This document shows, one piece after another, positions 1 to 5,823 of a DNA stretch of 8,776 nt. The position numbers were made by a program, and so were the translations under genes. Below the pieces are notes generated by a model. The model did not search any database. It had not been told where the DNA came from and saw only the letters and a program-made list of their open reading frames with translations. How positions within the stretch are numbered: position 1 is the first letter of the stretch; every line of letters begins with the position of its first letter. The DNA comes from Hyphomicrobiaceae bacterium. Lineage in GTDB: Bacteria; Pseudomonadota; Alphaproteobacteria; Rhizobiales; Hyphomicrobiaceae. Location: the NCBI GenBank assembly GCA_025359005.1, contig JANYHP010000594.1, positions 1 through 8,776 on the forward strand, written 5' to 3'.

Positions 1-185
1 CGCACATTGAGTTCAAAAGTCTACCGGCCACAAGGCCGTGCGCCCCGAACCCATCGAGACCCAAAACCCTTCCTCACGAATAAGTTCCCCAAGGACGTGC
101 GTGTAGCCGTCCCCTAAATCCCGTCCCGGAAATCCCGTCCCGGAAATCCCCCAACCGCCGCCCCCAAAAGGACGGCGGCTTTCGC
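1..185. other. Left flank beyond the istA remnant, no confident gene
   Basis: On the minus strand the reading frame of the istA 3' remnant stays open through this stretch and stops at 13-15, but the translated part (about the last 57 residues, with a Gly-rich stretch and ending in SGRTALWPVDF) does not look like an IstA C-terminus. I read it as foreign DNA joined to a truncated istA, not as a gene. It holds a 14-bp tandem repeat at 116-150 and a hairpin at 155-178 (9-bp stem with one G-U pair, 6-nt loop). The join lies near 185 by loss of IstA similarity, so the exact point is uncertain. I do not recognise the flanking sequence. Confidence 0.4.
116..150. repeat. 14-bp tandem repeat, 2.5 copies
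   Basis: The unit AAATCCCGTCCCGG occurs at 116-129 and 130-143, followed by a half copy at 144-150. It sits just outside the last IstA-like residues and beside a GC-rich hairpin (155-178). GGGAC-rich short repeats of this kind are often seen next to mobile-element ends, but I cannot assign it to a named family. Confidence 0.8.
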
Positions 186-474
186 GTTCCCTGTGGCCGC
201 GCTGAACTTCACCCACGCGCTCGAAGCAGCATTCAGACAGATGCGCGTTAAGCGCCGCGAAGCTGTCAAACACCGGAACTGGCACCATGAAGTTGCGCCG
301 CGCATAACCGACGAGCCCTTCGACCTTGCCGTCATGCCGGAGGCGTGCTTCGCCACGCCGTCGTCGCCCTTCGCCGGCCGGCCGAACCGATCCCGGAATA
401 GATAGTGCGATTGCAGTTCCGTGAACACGCGTGTCCGCTTGCCGTCGCCGAGGATCTTGGCCACCGCGATCTTA

Positions 475-484
475 GTGTTGTCGT
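475..484. repeat. Left target-site duplication of the 302-bp element
   Basis: GTGTTGTCGT here is identical to 787-796 on the other side of the inserted element. Read on the minus strand it is ACGACAACAC, covering the Asp-Asn-Thr codons of istA. Deleting one copy with the element restores the istA reading YDNTKIAVA. Confidence 0.85.
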
Positions 485-786
485 GACTAGTGTCCGGCTA
501 GGTCGTGAGTCAAATCAACTGGTTGCCTAACGAGAGGGTGTCGGATCTGGATTCATCCTCCGAAAGTGCATGTAGTATGGGCATATCCTCGAAGCCGGAG
601 AACCGTGGAATCTGTAGAAAAGTGTAACGGAGAGCGGCCAGGCCGCGTTGCTTCCTGCCAAGATTGCGATGCCTCCCCGGAAAATCTCCGCCACCAAGTT
701 CAAATCGACACCACATTTTTCGCGTCGAAATATCATGCGGAACAAGTCCCTAAACCAGTCAACTGCTGAGTAAACCGGACACTAGT
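485..786. mobile_element. 302-bp MITE-like non-autonomous element
   Basis: The insert has perfect 12-bp terminal inverted repeats, ACTAGTGTCCGG at 486-497 and CCGGACACTAGT at 775-786, and is bounded by 10-bp direct repeats (475-484, 787-796). A further inverted match (ACTGGTT near 519-525, with its complement AACCAGT near 752-758 in imperfect form) suggests longer degenerate ends. A single extra G at 485 lies between the left duplication and the repeat. The interior has only short overlapping ORFs with no transposase motifs I recognise, so it must be moved in trans. A 10-bp duplication fits IS4-like or ISAs1-like transposases, but that parentage is inference. It lies between the SILYDNT and TKIAVA codons of istA, so it entered after the IS21 copy arrived. 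Confidence 0.8.
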
Positions 787-796
787 GTGTTGTCGT
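787..796. repeat. Right target-site duplication of the 302-bp element
   Basis: GTGTTGTCGT, identical to 475-484. It directly follows the right inverted repeat ending at 786 and continues into the istA codons for SILY. Confidence 0.85.
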
Positions 797-1437
797 AGAG
801 GATCGATTGCGGCGCACCCGAGGTGCCTGCCTCCGACAGATTGGCAAAGACCGCGAACGCCTGCACATGCCCGTCGCAGAACGCCTCCGTGGTCTCGGCT
901 GGGTAGGCCACCACGAAGTTGGCGTCCGAATGCGGCAGATCGAACGCGAAGGTGTGGATCTTCTGCTCAACGCCGCCGATCACGGCCAGCGCCTCGCCGA
1001 AGTCGGCCTGAGCATGGCCGGGGGGGATGCGCCAGCGGCACGAACATCTCACGCGCCCGCTGCTGCACGCCAGCGACGAAATCCTTCACGATGGTGATGC
1101 CGCCGGTGTAGCCATGTTCGTCGCGCAGCCGCTCGAAAATCCGCTTCGACGTATGTTGCTGCTTCTTCGGCCGGCTTTTGTCGTCGACCAGGATCTTGTC
1201 TATAATCGCGATGTACGGATCGAGCTTGGGACGCACTGGGGGCTTCGACCGCACATAGCCCTGCGGCACTGAGAACGTCATCATCTTGGCCACGGTTCGC
1301 GGATCAATCCCAAACCGACGCGCCGCCGCACGCCTGCTGAAGCCTTCGATCTGGACTGCGTAACGAACCTTCAAATAGTCGTCCAAGTCGAACATCCCCA
1401 GCCCTCGGCCAAACGCGGCACAGGGCTTCCAGTTGAC

Positions 1438-1501
1438 GGAGTTTTACTCCGGCGCAACCGAACTGTTCGGCCGCTTCACTGAGGGATTATTGCTCCGGCG
1501 C
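1438..1501. repeat. IS21-type multiple terminal repeats
   Basis: Two imperfect 18-bp direct repeats, GGAGTTTTACTCCGGCGC (1438-1455) and GGATTATTGCTCCGGCGC (1484-1501), lie between the istA start and the TGT end at 1506. IS21-family ends typically carry such tandem transposase-binding repeats. The spacing between the two repeat starts is 46 bp. The istA promoter is expected in this interval, but I could not pick one out confidently. Confidence 0.7.
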
Positions 1502-1506
1502 TTACA

Positions 1507-1776
1507 AAGACTAATGTCACGCAGCATGTGATCCGGCACTCGGTGGCTACCTGGATGAAGACGGGAGGGGAAGACTTCCACAAGATCGCGCAACTCCTTG
1601 GTCACGCAGACAGCCGGACGACCGAGTTGACCTACACGCACGCCGACGCCTCGGACTACCTGCGCGGGGCGGTGGACGTAATCGATGCGGAGTTTGCCGC
1701 GTTACCTGCTTCGGGGGCGAACGGAGTGCTGAAGGGAGGGAAGCTGTCCCGATCGGGACAGAACAGCAAAGAATAA
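1507..1776 (+). pseudogene. Tyrosine recombinase (phage/island integrase), C-terminal remnant
   Basis: The frame beginning KTNVTQHVIRHSVATWMKTGG carries the C-terminal catalytic block of tyrosine recombinases: HVIRH (the HxxR box), KIAQLLGHADSRTTELTY (the Gly-His box followed by the presumed nucleophilic Tyr) and a trailing THADASDYLRGAVD. These enzymes cut and rejoin attachment sites of prophages and genomic islands. The N-terminal domains and the first catalytic Arg are missing because the gene is cut exactly at the IS21-type end at 1506; within the IS the frame closes at 1480-1482. An in-frame GTG at 1528 exists but would not give an active enzyme. The TAA is at 1774-1776. The tRNA-Leu 3' end is 76 bp downstream, so this is probably the integrase of an island inserted at that tRNA, later inactivated. 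Confidence 0.85.
1744..1761. repeat. Perfect 18-bp palindrome
   Basis: CTGTCCCGATCGGGACAG is a perfect inverted repeat without spacer. It lies in the last codons of the integrase remnant (residues around LSRSGQ), 47 bp upstream of the terminator. It may be a protein-binding site, such as a recombination-directionality or regulator site, or a remnant of another element. Its function is not shown by the sequence. Confidence 0.7.
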
Positions 1777-1807
1777 CGCGTACAGATCATTGTGACACTC
1801 GAATAGC

Positions 1808-1835
1808 AAAAAAGCCCGCTTTCGCGGGCTTTTTT
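1808..1835. terminator. Bidirectional rho-independent terminator
   Basis: AAAAAAGCCCGC (1808-1819), loop TTTC, then GCGGGCTTTTTT (1824-1835). The GC stem of six pairs is flanked by A6/T6, so it ends transcripts from both sides. On the minus strand it lies 17 bp after the encoded CCA of tRNA-Leu; on the plus strand it follows the integrase remnant. Confidence 0.92.
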
Positions 1836-1852
1836 AGTGGCTTGGAAAGTGC

Positions 1853-1937
1853 TGGTGCGGTCAAGAGGACTCGAACCTCCACGCCTTGCGGCGCTACCAC
1901 CTCAAGGTAGTGCGTCTACCAATTCCGCCATGACCGC
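1853..1937 (-). tRNA. tRNA-Leu (anticodon GAG)
   Basis: The minus strand folds as a class II tRNA: acceptor stem GCGGTCA pairing with TGACCGC, D-arm with the leucine-type GGTAGACGC, anticodon arm CTACC-TTGAGGT-GGTAG giving anticodon GAG (reads CUC/CUU), a long variable arm, and the TTCGAGTCC T-arm. The 3' CCA is encoded (1853-1855). Length is 85 nt with CCA. Its 3' end points at the integrase remnant, matching the usual attachment site of integrative elements. Confidence 0.96.
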
Positions 1938-1989
1938 TCACGACTGTCCCTCTCGGCGCGCCGGAAGCCCGCCAATCGCAACGAGGCGT

Positions 1990-2018
1990 GCTCTAGCAAA
2001 GTCTCATGCCTGTTACAA
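1990..2018 (-). promoter_or_regulatory. Possible tRNA-Leu promoter
   Basis: On the minus strand TTGTAAC (2018-2012) is followed after 14 nt by GCTAGAGC (1997-1990), which resembles the alphaproteobacterial housekeeping pattern TTGACGS / GCTANAWC. Transcription would begin about 45 nt before the mature tRNA. Assignment is by motif only. Confidence 0.4.
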
Positions 2019-2112
2019 GGGCCAGTACGCGCTTGTTTGGCACCGATCGTCGGAGCTCGGTACGGTGTTCAAGGGCGCCGGGTGTCGATCCGGTTGCTCA
2101 GCCGTGCGCGGT

Positions 2113-2137
2113 GGGGTCAGACCGTTGGGTCTGCCCC
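2113..2137. repeat. GGGGTCAGACC-type palindrome
   Basis: GGGG-T-CAGACC (2113-2123), loop GTTG, GGTCTGCCCC (2128-2137): a ten-pair stem with one bulged T. It lies 55 bp downstream of the aminotransferase stop on the minus strand and could act as a transcript-end hairpin, but no U-tract follows. Palindromes with a GGGGTCAGACC core occur as scattered intergenic repeats in many bacterial genomes, so a repeat-family member is as likely. Apart from this and the tRNA promoter, 1938-2191 holds nothing I can assign. Confidence 0.55.
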
Positions 2138-2191
2138 CCAATGCACCACGATCACTCGTTTTTGCCGCATGTGGTCGACGGTCTTGGAAAC

Positions 2192-3373
2192 TCAGCCCTT
2201 CTTCACGTCAAGCAGCAGCGTGCCCACGCGCTCCATGGCACGGCGAATGTTTTCGACCGAGTTGGCGTAGGAGAAGCGGACATAGCCCTCGCCGTGAATG
2301 CCGAAGCTGGTGCCGGCGACCGTCGCCACACCGGCTTTTTCCAGCATGGCATTCTGCAACTCGCGCGCCGACAACCCCGTGCCGGTGATGTTGGGAAATG
2401 CGTAGAACGCGCCGCCAGGGTTGACGCAGGTGACGCCCGGCAACTGGTTGAGCAAGCTGACGATGACGCGGCGTCGCTCGTCGAACGCCTTGACCATGGC
2501 GTGCACCGCATCCTGAGGGCCCTCCAGCGCCGCGATGCCGGCATATTGCGTCGGTGCGTTGACGCACGAATGGCAGTTGACGTTGAGGCGCACGACCTTG
2601 TCGACGAGATCCTTCGGCCAGATCGAGAAGCCCAGCCGCCAGCCGGTCATCGCATAGGTCTTGGACCAGCCGTCGAGAATGATCAGCCGGTTGCGGATTT
2701 CGGGAAAGCGCAGAAAGCTCACGTGCTCGGCGCCGTCATAGAGCATCTGCGAGTAGATCTCGTCGGCCAGGATGGCGACATCTGGATGACGCGCGAGGCC
2801 AGCAACAAGTTTGCGGATCTCGGCTTCCGGCACCGCCCCGCCGGTCGGATTGCCGGGCGTGTTGAGAATGATCAACGAGGTTTTCGGCGTGATCTGCGCC
2901 AGCACTTCGTCGGCCGAGAAGGCGAAGCCGTTCTTCTCGCTGAGCGCGATCGGCACCGGCGTCGCGCCGGTGTACTGGATCATCGACCGATAGATAGGGA
3001 AGCCCGGATCGGGGTACATGATTTCTGCGCCCGGCACGCCGAACATCAGGATGGCGAAAAACATCGTCGGCTTGCCGCCGGGCATGATCACCACCGTGCC
3101 CGGATCGACCTCGACGCCGTGCCGCGTGTGCAGGTCCTTCGCCACAGCTTCGCGCAGCGGCAGCATGCCGTTGGCCGGCGTGTAGCCGTGGTGGCCGTCA
3201 CGCAGCGCCTTGATGGCGGCCTCGACGATGTGCGGCGGCGTCTTGAAATCGGGCTGGCCGATGCCGAGGTTGATGATGTCTTTCCCCTTGGCCGCCAGGT
3301 CGGCGGCGCGCGCAAGCACCTCGAAGGCGGTTTCGGTGCCGAGGCGGTCGAGGCTGGCTGCAAGATGAAGCAT
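2192..3373 (-). CDS. Class I/II pyridoxal-phosphate aminotransferase
   Basis: The 393-aa product is a fold-type I PLP enzyme that moves an amino group between an amino acid and a 2-oxoacid in the cytoplasm. Visible landmarks: GIGQPDF (37-43), HHGYTPANG (61-69), NTPGNPTGG (171-179, Asn175 near the PLP ring), ADEIYSQMLYD (203-213, Asp204 and Tyr207), the Schiff-base lysine Lys238 in SKTYAMTGWRLGF, and VRFSYA (365-370, Arg366 for the substrate carboxylate). The length is typical of aspartate/aromatic-type enzymes; the substrate cannot be fixed from sequence. I chose the ATG at 3373, giving MLHLAASLDRLG; an in-frame ATG at 3418 would add 15 unconserved-looking residues and lies upstream of the predicted start of transcription. 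The Shine-Dalgarno sequence is weak. It is transcribed alone, divergent from the 85-aa gene. Confidence 0.93.
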   Translation of the reverse strand: MLHLAASLDRLGTETAFEVLARAADLAAKGKDIINLGIGQPDFKTPPHIVEAAIKALRDGHHGYTPANGMLPLREAVAKDLHTRHGVEVDPGTVVIMPGGKPTMFFAILMFGVPGAEIMYPDPGFPIYRSMIQYTGATPVPIALSEKNGFAFSADEVLAQITPKTSLIILNTPGNPTGGAVPEAEIRKLVAGLARHPDVAILADEIYSQMLYDGAEHVSFLRFPEIRNRLIILDGWSKTYAMTGWRLGFSIWPKDLVDKVVRLNVNCHSCVNAPTQYAGIAALEGPQDAVHAMVKAFDERRRVIVSLLNQLPGVTCVNPGGAFYAFPNITGTGLSARELQNAMLEKAGVATVAGTSFGIHGEGYVRFSYANSVENIRRAMERVGTLLLDVKKG

Positions 3374-3406
3374 GGGCGGGCATCCGGCGGTTGGAGGGTC
3401 GCGCCC

Positions 3407-3434
3407 ACTATCGCGCATCGGCGCGGGCTGTCAA
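3407..3434 (-). promoter_or_regulatory. Predicted aminotransferase promoter
   Basis: On the minus strand a perfect -35 TTGACA (3434-3429) is followed after 16 nt by GATAGT (3412-3407). The predicted start near 3400 gives a leader of about 27 nt to the ATG at 3373 and argues against the longer start at 3418. Confidence 0.55.
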
Positions 3435-3467
3435 AGCGGCGCTTGGGGGCTTGAGAGCCAGCGTCGC

Positions 3468-3537
3468 TTCGCCCTCTGGGCGAACGATGAGAGGCTGTTC
3501 GCCTCTCAAACTCTCCAACCAGGGCCGTGGGCCCTGG
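3468..3537. repeat. Cluster of three perfect hairpins
   Basis: Three consecutive perfect inverted repeats: TTCGCCC-TCT-GGGCGAA (3468-3484), TGAGAGGC-TGTTC-GCCTCTCA (3488-3508) and CCAGGGCC-GTG-GGCCCTGG (3519-3537). They lie between the divergent promoters of the aminotransferase (3407-3434) and the 85-aa gene (3640-3668), so neither predicted transcript contains them. They resemble dispersed multi-hairpin intergenic repeats of alphaproteobacteria; a small structured RNA is the alternative. No protein is read here with any support. Confidence 0.7.
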
Positions 3538-3577
3538 ACCCGCGCTGTTTGCACACCCACCCCGACGCGGGGCGGGC

Positions 3578-3593
3578 GCGTGCGCAGGCACGC
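3578..3593. repeat. Fourth hairpin of the intergenic cluster
   Basis: GCGTGC-GCAG-GCACGC, a perfect 6-bp stem with a 4-nt loop, followed by AAAATAG on the plus strand. It belongs to the same intergenic interval as the cluster at 3468-3537. Confidence 0.5.
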
Positions 3594-3639
3594 AAAATAG
3601 CAAGTGCCCTCGTCGAAGGCGCGCACAGGCTATCGTATG

Positions 3640-3668
3640 TTGGCACCGTGGCCGCAGCCGCCTATCAT
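3640..3668 (+). promoter_or_regulatory. Predicted promoter of the 85-aa gene
   Basis: TTGGCA (3640-3645), a 17-nt spacer, then TATCAT (3663-3668), five of six matches to each sigma-70 hexamer at the optimal spacing. Transcription would start near 3675, leaving a leader of about 24 nt that carries the GGGAG ribosome site (3687-3691). Confidence 0.6.
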
Positions 3669-3698
3669 AACTGCCGATCCGTTTCCGGGAGCCGCCCC

Positions 3699-3956
3699 AT
3701 GCAAAGCACGCTCGATCCCCTGGTCCGCGACTTGGTCGAATGGGTTGCACGCGAACCGCGCAGCTATGCCGACGTACTCGACGCGTGGCGCACCTCGTGT
3801 CCACGCCTGACGGTGTGGGAAGAGGCCAATGAGCGCGGCTTCGTCGAGCGTCGCACCACGGCGGGTGCCGGCGTGTTCGTCGTTGCAACCGAGGCCGGCC
3901 GCGCCTTTCTCGCCGCGCAGGGGCGGGGCCTCGCCAACTCGTCACGCGCCGGGTGA
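3699..3956 (+). CDS. Conserved small protein of unknown function, 85 aa
   Basis: I do not know a function. The protein starts MQSTLDPLVRDLVEWVAREPRSYADVLDAW, continues RTSCPRLTVWEEANERGFVERR and ends VVATEAGRAFLAAQGR. The pattern of helix (DPLVRDLVEWV), helix (SYADVLDAWR), helix (TVWEEANERGFVE) and a short beta hairpin (VFVVATEAGRAFL) is like a small winged-helix domain, and similar short hypothetical proteins are common in alphaproteobacteria; both points are from memory and unverified. The ATG at 3699 is chosen because GGGAG lies 7 nt upstream and a good promoter precedes it; the frame is open further upstream without support. No signal peptide or membrane segment is seen. It converges on the gamma-glutamyltranspeptidase gene with a 3-bp gap, so neither gene has room for its own terminator. 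Confidence 0.8.
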   Translation: MQSTLDPLVRDLVEWVAREPRSYADVLDAWRTSCPRLTVWEEANERGFVERRTTAGAGVFVVATEAGRAFLAAQGRGLANSSRAG

Positions 3957-3959
3957 GTG

Positions 3960-5729
3960 TCACTCGCCACGCGCCACACCTTCGCGTCGTGCGTCGGCGC
4001 CGCCCTCGAGCGTGCCATCCGGCCGCCGCACGATGATATGCAACCCTGATGCCGTGTTTGAGGTCTGCACGTCCTGCCCTGAGAGGCGGAGCTTGGCACC
4101 GAGCAATTCGCCGGCCACCGCCGTCTCGATCTCGAACGGGCCGTTGCGGCTGCCGAAGTTGGCGAGGTCCACCGCGCTCTGCGCGTCCAGTTGCCAGTCG
4201 ACGACACCGACGATCGCTTTGACCACGTGCAGGATGATGCGGCTGCCGCCAGCCGATCCGAGCACCGCGCGCAGGCGTCCACCGGGCGCGAACACGAACG
4301 TCGGCGCCATCGACGAGCGCGGGCGCTTGCCGGGCCCGACTGCATTGGCGATCGCGGCGCCTGCGTCGTCCACCGGGCGGAACGAGAAATCGGTCAGCTG
4401 GTTGTTGAGCAAAAAACCCGCCGCCCAGCGGTGCGACCCGAACCCCTGTTCGATCGTCGTCGTCAGCGCCACAGCGTTGCCGGCCGCATCGATGATCGAG
4501 AGATGGCTTGTGCCGGCCGCCTCCACCGTGGCGTCGATGCCGGCGCGCTTTCCGGCGAGCCCCGGTGGCGTGCCGGGCGGCGCTTTCTGCATGGCCTTGG
4601 CGGGATCGATGAGGGGTCGGCGCCGCGCGAGATAGACCGGATCAATCATGCCGACCGGCGCGGCTACAAACGCCGGGTCGGCGATGAACTGGTCGCGATC
4701 GGCGAAGGCGAGCTTCTCCGCCTCGCCGATCAGGTGCAGCGCGGCCGGCGCCATCGGCACGCGTCCGAGATCGAACGGTGCGACGAGCCCCAGCGTGGCC
4801 CCGACCGTCAACGCTCCCGACGAGGGTGGTCCCATCGAGCAGATCCGGTGCCGCCGATAGGGGAAACACAGCGGCGCGCGCGCGACGGCTTTGTAGGCGG
4901 CAAGATCGTCGAGCGTCATCGCACTGGGGTGCTTGGGCGCATGGGTCGCCGCCTCCACCACGGCGGCCGCGACCGGCCCCGTGTAGAACCCGCCCGCGCC
5001 CTGGACCGCCAGCAGGCGCAAGGTTGCCGCATACTCAGGGTTCTTCAGCAGATGCCCCACCGGCCACGGCGCGCCCGCGGCATCGAAGAAATAAGCCCGT
5101 GCCGCCGGGGCGAACGCAGCCCCGCCCGCCTCGCCAGCGAGCAACGCATGCAGCCTCGCCGAAACGGGGAACCCCTCTTCCGCCAGAGCGATCGCGCGTG
5201 TGAACAGGCGCGCCCAGGGCAGCCGCCCGTGCGCCGTGTACGCCGTCTCCAGCAACGCCATCACGCCGGGCACGCCGATGCTGCGCCCACCGAGTGCCGC
5301 CTCGAAGAAAGGCATCGGCTTGCCGTCGGCGCTCAGGAAATCTGCCGCCGTCGCCGCCGCGGGTGCCGTCTCGCGCCCGTCGTAGGATTTCAGTTCGCCC
5401 CGCACCGGGTTCCAGGTCAGCAGGAACGCGCCGCCGCCAAGGCCCGACGATTGCGGCTCCACTAGCCCGAGCACCAGTTGCGCGGCGATCATCGCATCCA
5501 CCGCCGTGCCGCCGGCCGCGAGGATCTCGGCCCCGGCGTCGGCCGCCAGCGGATGCGCCGCCACTACCATCTGCCGCCGCGCGGTGACCAGCGGTTTGGC
5601 GATCAGCCCCGAGTTGCCCTCGGGTGCTGCCAACTGCGCGCACGCCGGTTCAGTGCCGTCCCCAACCACAGCAAACGCTACGAGCATTAACGCGCCAGCG
5701 ATCCGCATCGACGTCCGCCACTGTCTCAT
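3960..5729 (-). CDS. ggt: Gamma-glutamyltranspeptidase, periplasmic
   Basis: This enzyme hydrolyses or transfers the gamma-glutamyl group of glutathione and related compounds in the periplasm. The 589-aa precursor has a basic start, a hydrophobic core (RIAGALMLVAFAVV) and a likely cleavage after Ala-Cys-Ala near residue 31. The large-subunit part shows GLGGGAFLLTW (96-106) and SYDGRETAP (115-123; Arg119 matches the residue that holds the glutamyl carboxylate). The autoprocessing nucleophile is Thr407 in AGTSHLSIIDAAGNAVALT, which becomes the first residue of the small subunit. NNQLTDF (442-448), SSMAPT (472-477) and the oxyanion loop GSAGGSRI (491-498) follow in family order. All key residues are present, so it should be active. 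The start at 5729 is chosen because AGAGAGG lies 5 nt upstream and the signal peptide follows directly; the frame extends upstream to 5891 without a signal. It is transcribed alone or after the genes to its right. Confidence 0.95.
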   Translation of the reverse strand: MRQWRTSMRIAGALMLVAFAVVGDGTEPACAQLAAPEGNSGLIAKPLVTARRQMVVAAHPLAADAGAEILAAGGTAVDAMIAAQLVLGLVEPQSSGLGGGAFLLTWNPVRGELKSYDGRETAPAAATAADFLSADGKPMPFFEAALGGRSIGVPGVMALLETAYTAHGRLPWARLFTRAIALAEEGFPVSARLHALLAGEAGGAAFAPAARAYFFDAAGAPWPVGHLLKNPEYAATLRLLAVQGAGGFYTGPVAAAVVEAATHAPKHPSAMTLDDLAAYKAVARAPLCFPYRRHRICSMGPPSSGALTVGATLGLVAPFDLGRVPMAPAALHLIGEAEKLAFADRDQFIADPAFVAAPVGMIDPVYLARRRPLIDPAKAMQKAPPGTPPGLAGKRAGIDATVEAAGTSHLSIIDAAGNAVALTTTIEQGFGSHRWAAGFLLNNQLTDFSFRPVDDAGAAIANAVGPGKRPRSSMAPTFVFAPGGRLRAVLGSAGGSRIILHVVKAIVGVVDWQLDAQSAVDLANFGSRNGPFEIETAVAGELLGAKLRLSGQDVQTSNTASGLHIIVRRPDGTLEGGADARREGVARGE

Positions 5730-5823
5730 CGAAGCCTCTCTCGTGCGATGCCAGCCGACCGCCGCGCCCAGTTCGGCCGACCAAAAACGGCACATGGCGT
5801 TTAGCGGGGATAACTCGGCATTC

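Larger units (their letters stand above)
186..1395 (-). pseudogene. istA: IS21-family transposase IstA, multiply disrupted
   Basis: IstA is the DDE transposase of IS21 elements and works with the ATPase IstB. The first piece starts at ATG 1395 and gives about 125 residues with an N-terminal helix-turn-helix (GFSRRAAARRFGIDPRTVAKM, residues 18-38) and a KRIFERLRDEHGYTGG segment. A run of seven G at 1020-1026 shifts the frame; removing one base joins LAHPP to GHAQADFGEA, which holds the first catalytic Asp. The second piece runs to SILYDNT (second Asp) at about 787-800, where a 302-bp element interrupts it. The third piece resumes at 484 with TKIAVAKILGDGKR and DRFGRPAKGDDG. A 29-bp insertion bounded by GACGGC repeats (328-362) shifts the frame again, after which KVEGLVGYARRNF (third catalytic Glu) and VFDSFAALNAHL follow. 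The C-terminus is missing. It cannot make a working transposase. Confidence 0.9.
186..1506 (-). mobile_element. Partial, decayed IS21-family insertion sequence
   Basis: The right boundary is supported by a minus-strand end reading TGTAAGCGCCGGAG from 1506 inward. IS21-family elements begin with TGT and carry multiple terminal repeats, and two such repeats are present at 1438-1455 and 1484-1501. The element encodes an IstA-type transposase (minus, from 1395) that is now a pseudogene. The helper ATPase gene istB, normally downstream of istA, is absent, and no opposite IS end is visible: IstA similarity fades near 185 and different sequence follows. The left boundary is therefore a truncation whose position is approximate. 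The copy has landed in, or recombined with, a tyrosine-recombinase gene, whose C-terminal part starts directly at 1507. Confidence 0.8.

Noticed and set aside
116..150. Short tandem repeat considered as a CRISPR array
   Set aside because: The 14-bp units are directly adjacent with no spacers and only 2.5 copies.
566..769. 67-aa plus-strand frame inside the 302-bp element
   Set aside because: No transposase or other motif, no ribosome site, and competing frames of similar length on the other strand; treated as non-coding interior.
2006..3454. 482-aa plus-strand open frame
   Set aside because: It is the antisense shadow of the aminotransferase gene; the product is rich in Arg, His and Asp with no fold motif, while the minus strand has complete PLP-enzyme motifs.
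3372..3956. Longer 194-aa version of the small plus-strand gene
   Set aside because: The upstream part crosses the hairpin cluster and the predicted promoter; a ribosome site and promoter fit the ATG at 3699.
4191..5465. 424-aa plus-strand open frame
   Set aside because: Antisense to gamma-glutamyltranspeptidase, whose catalytic residues are all intact; the plus-strand product is an Arg-rich GC artefact.
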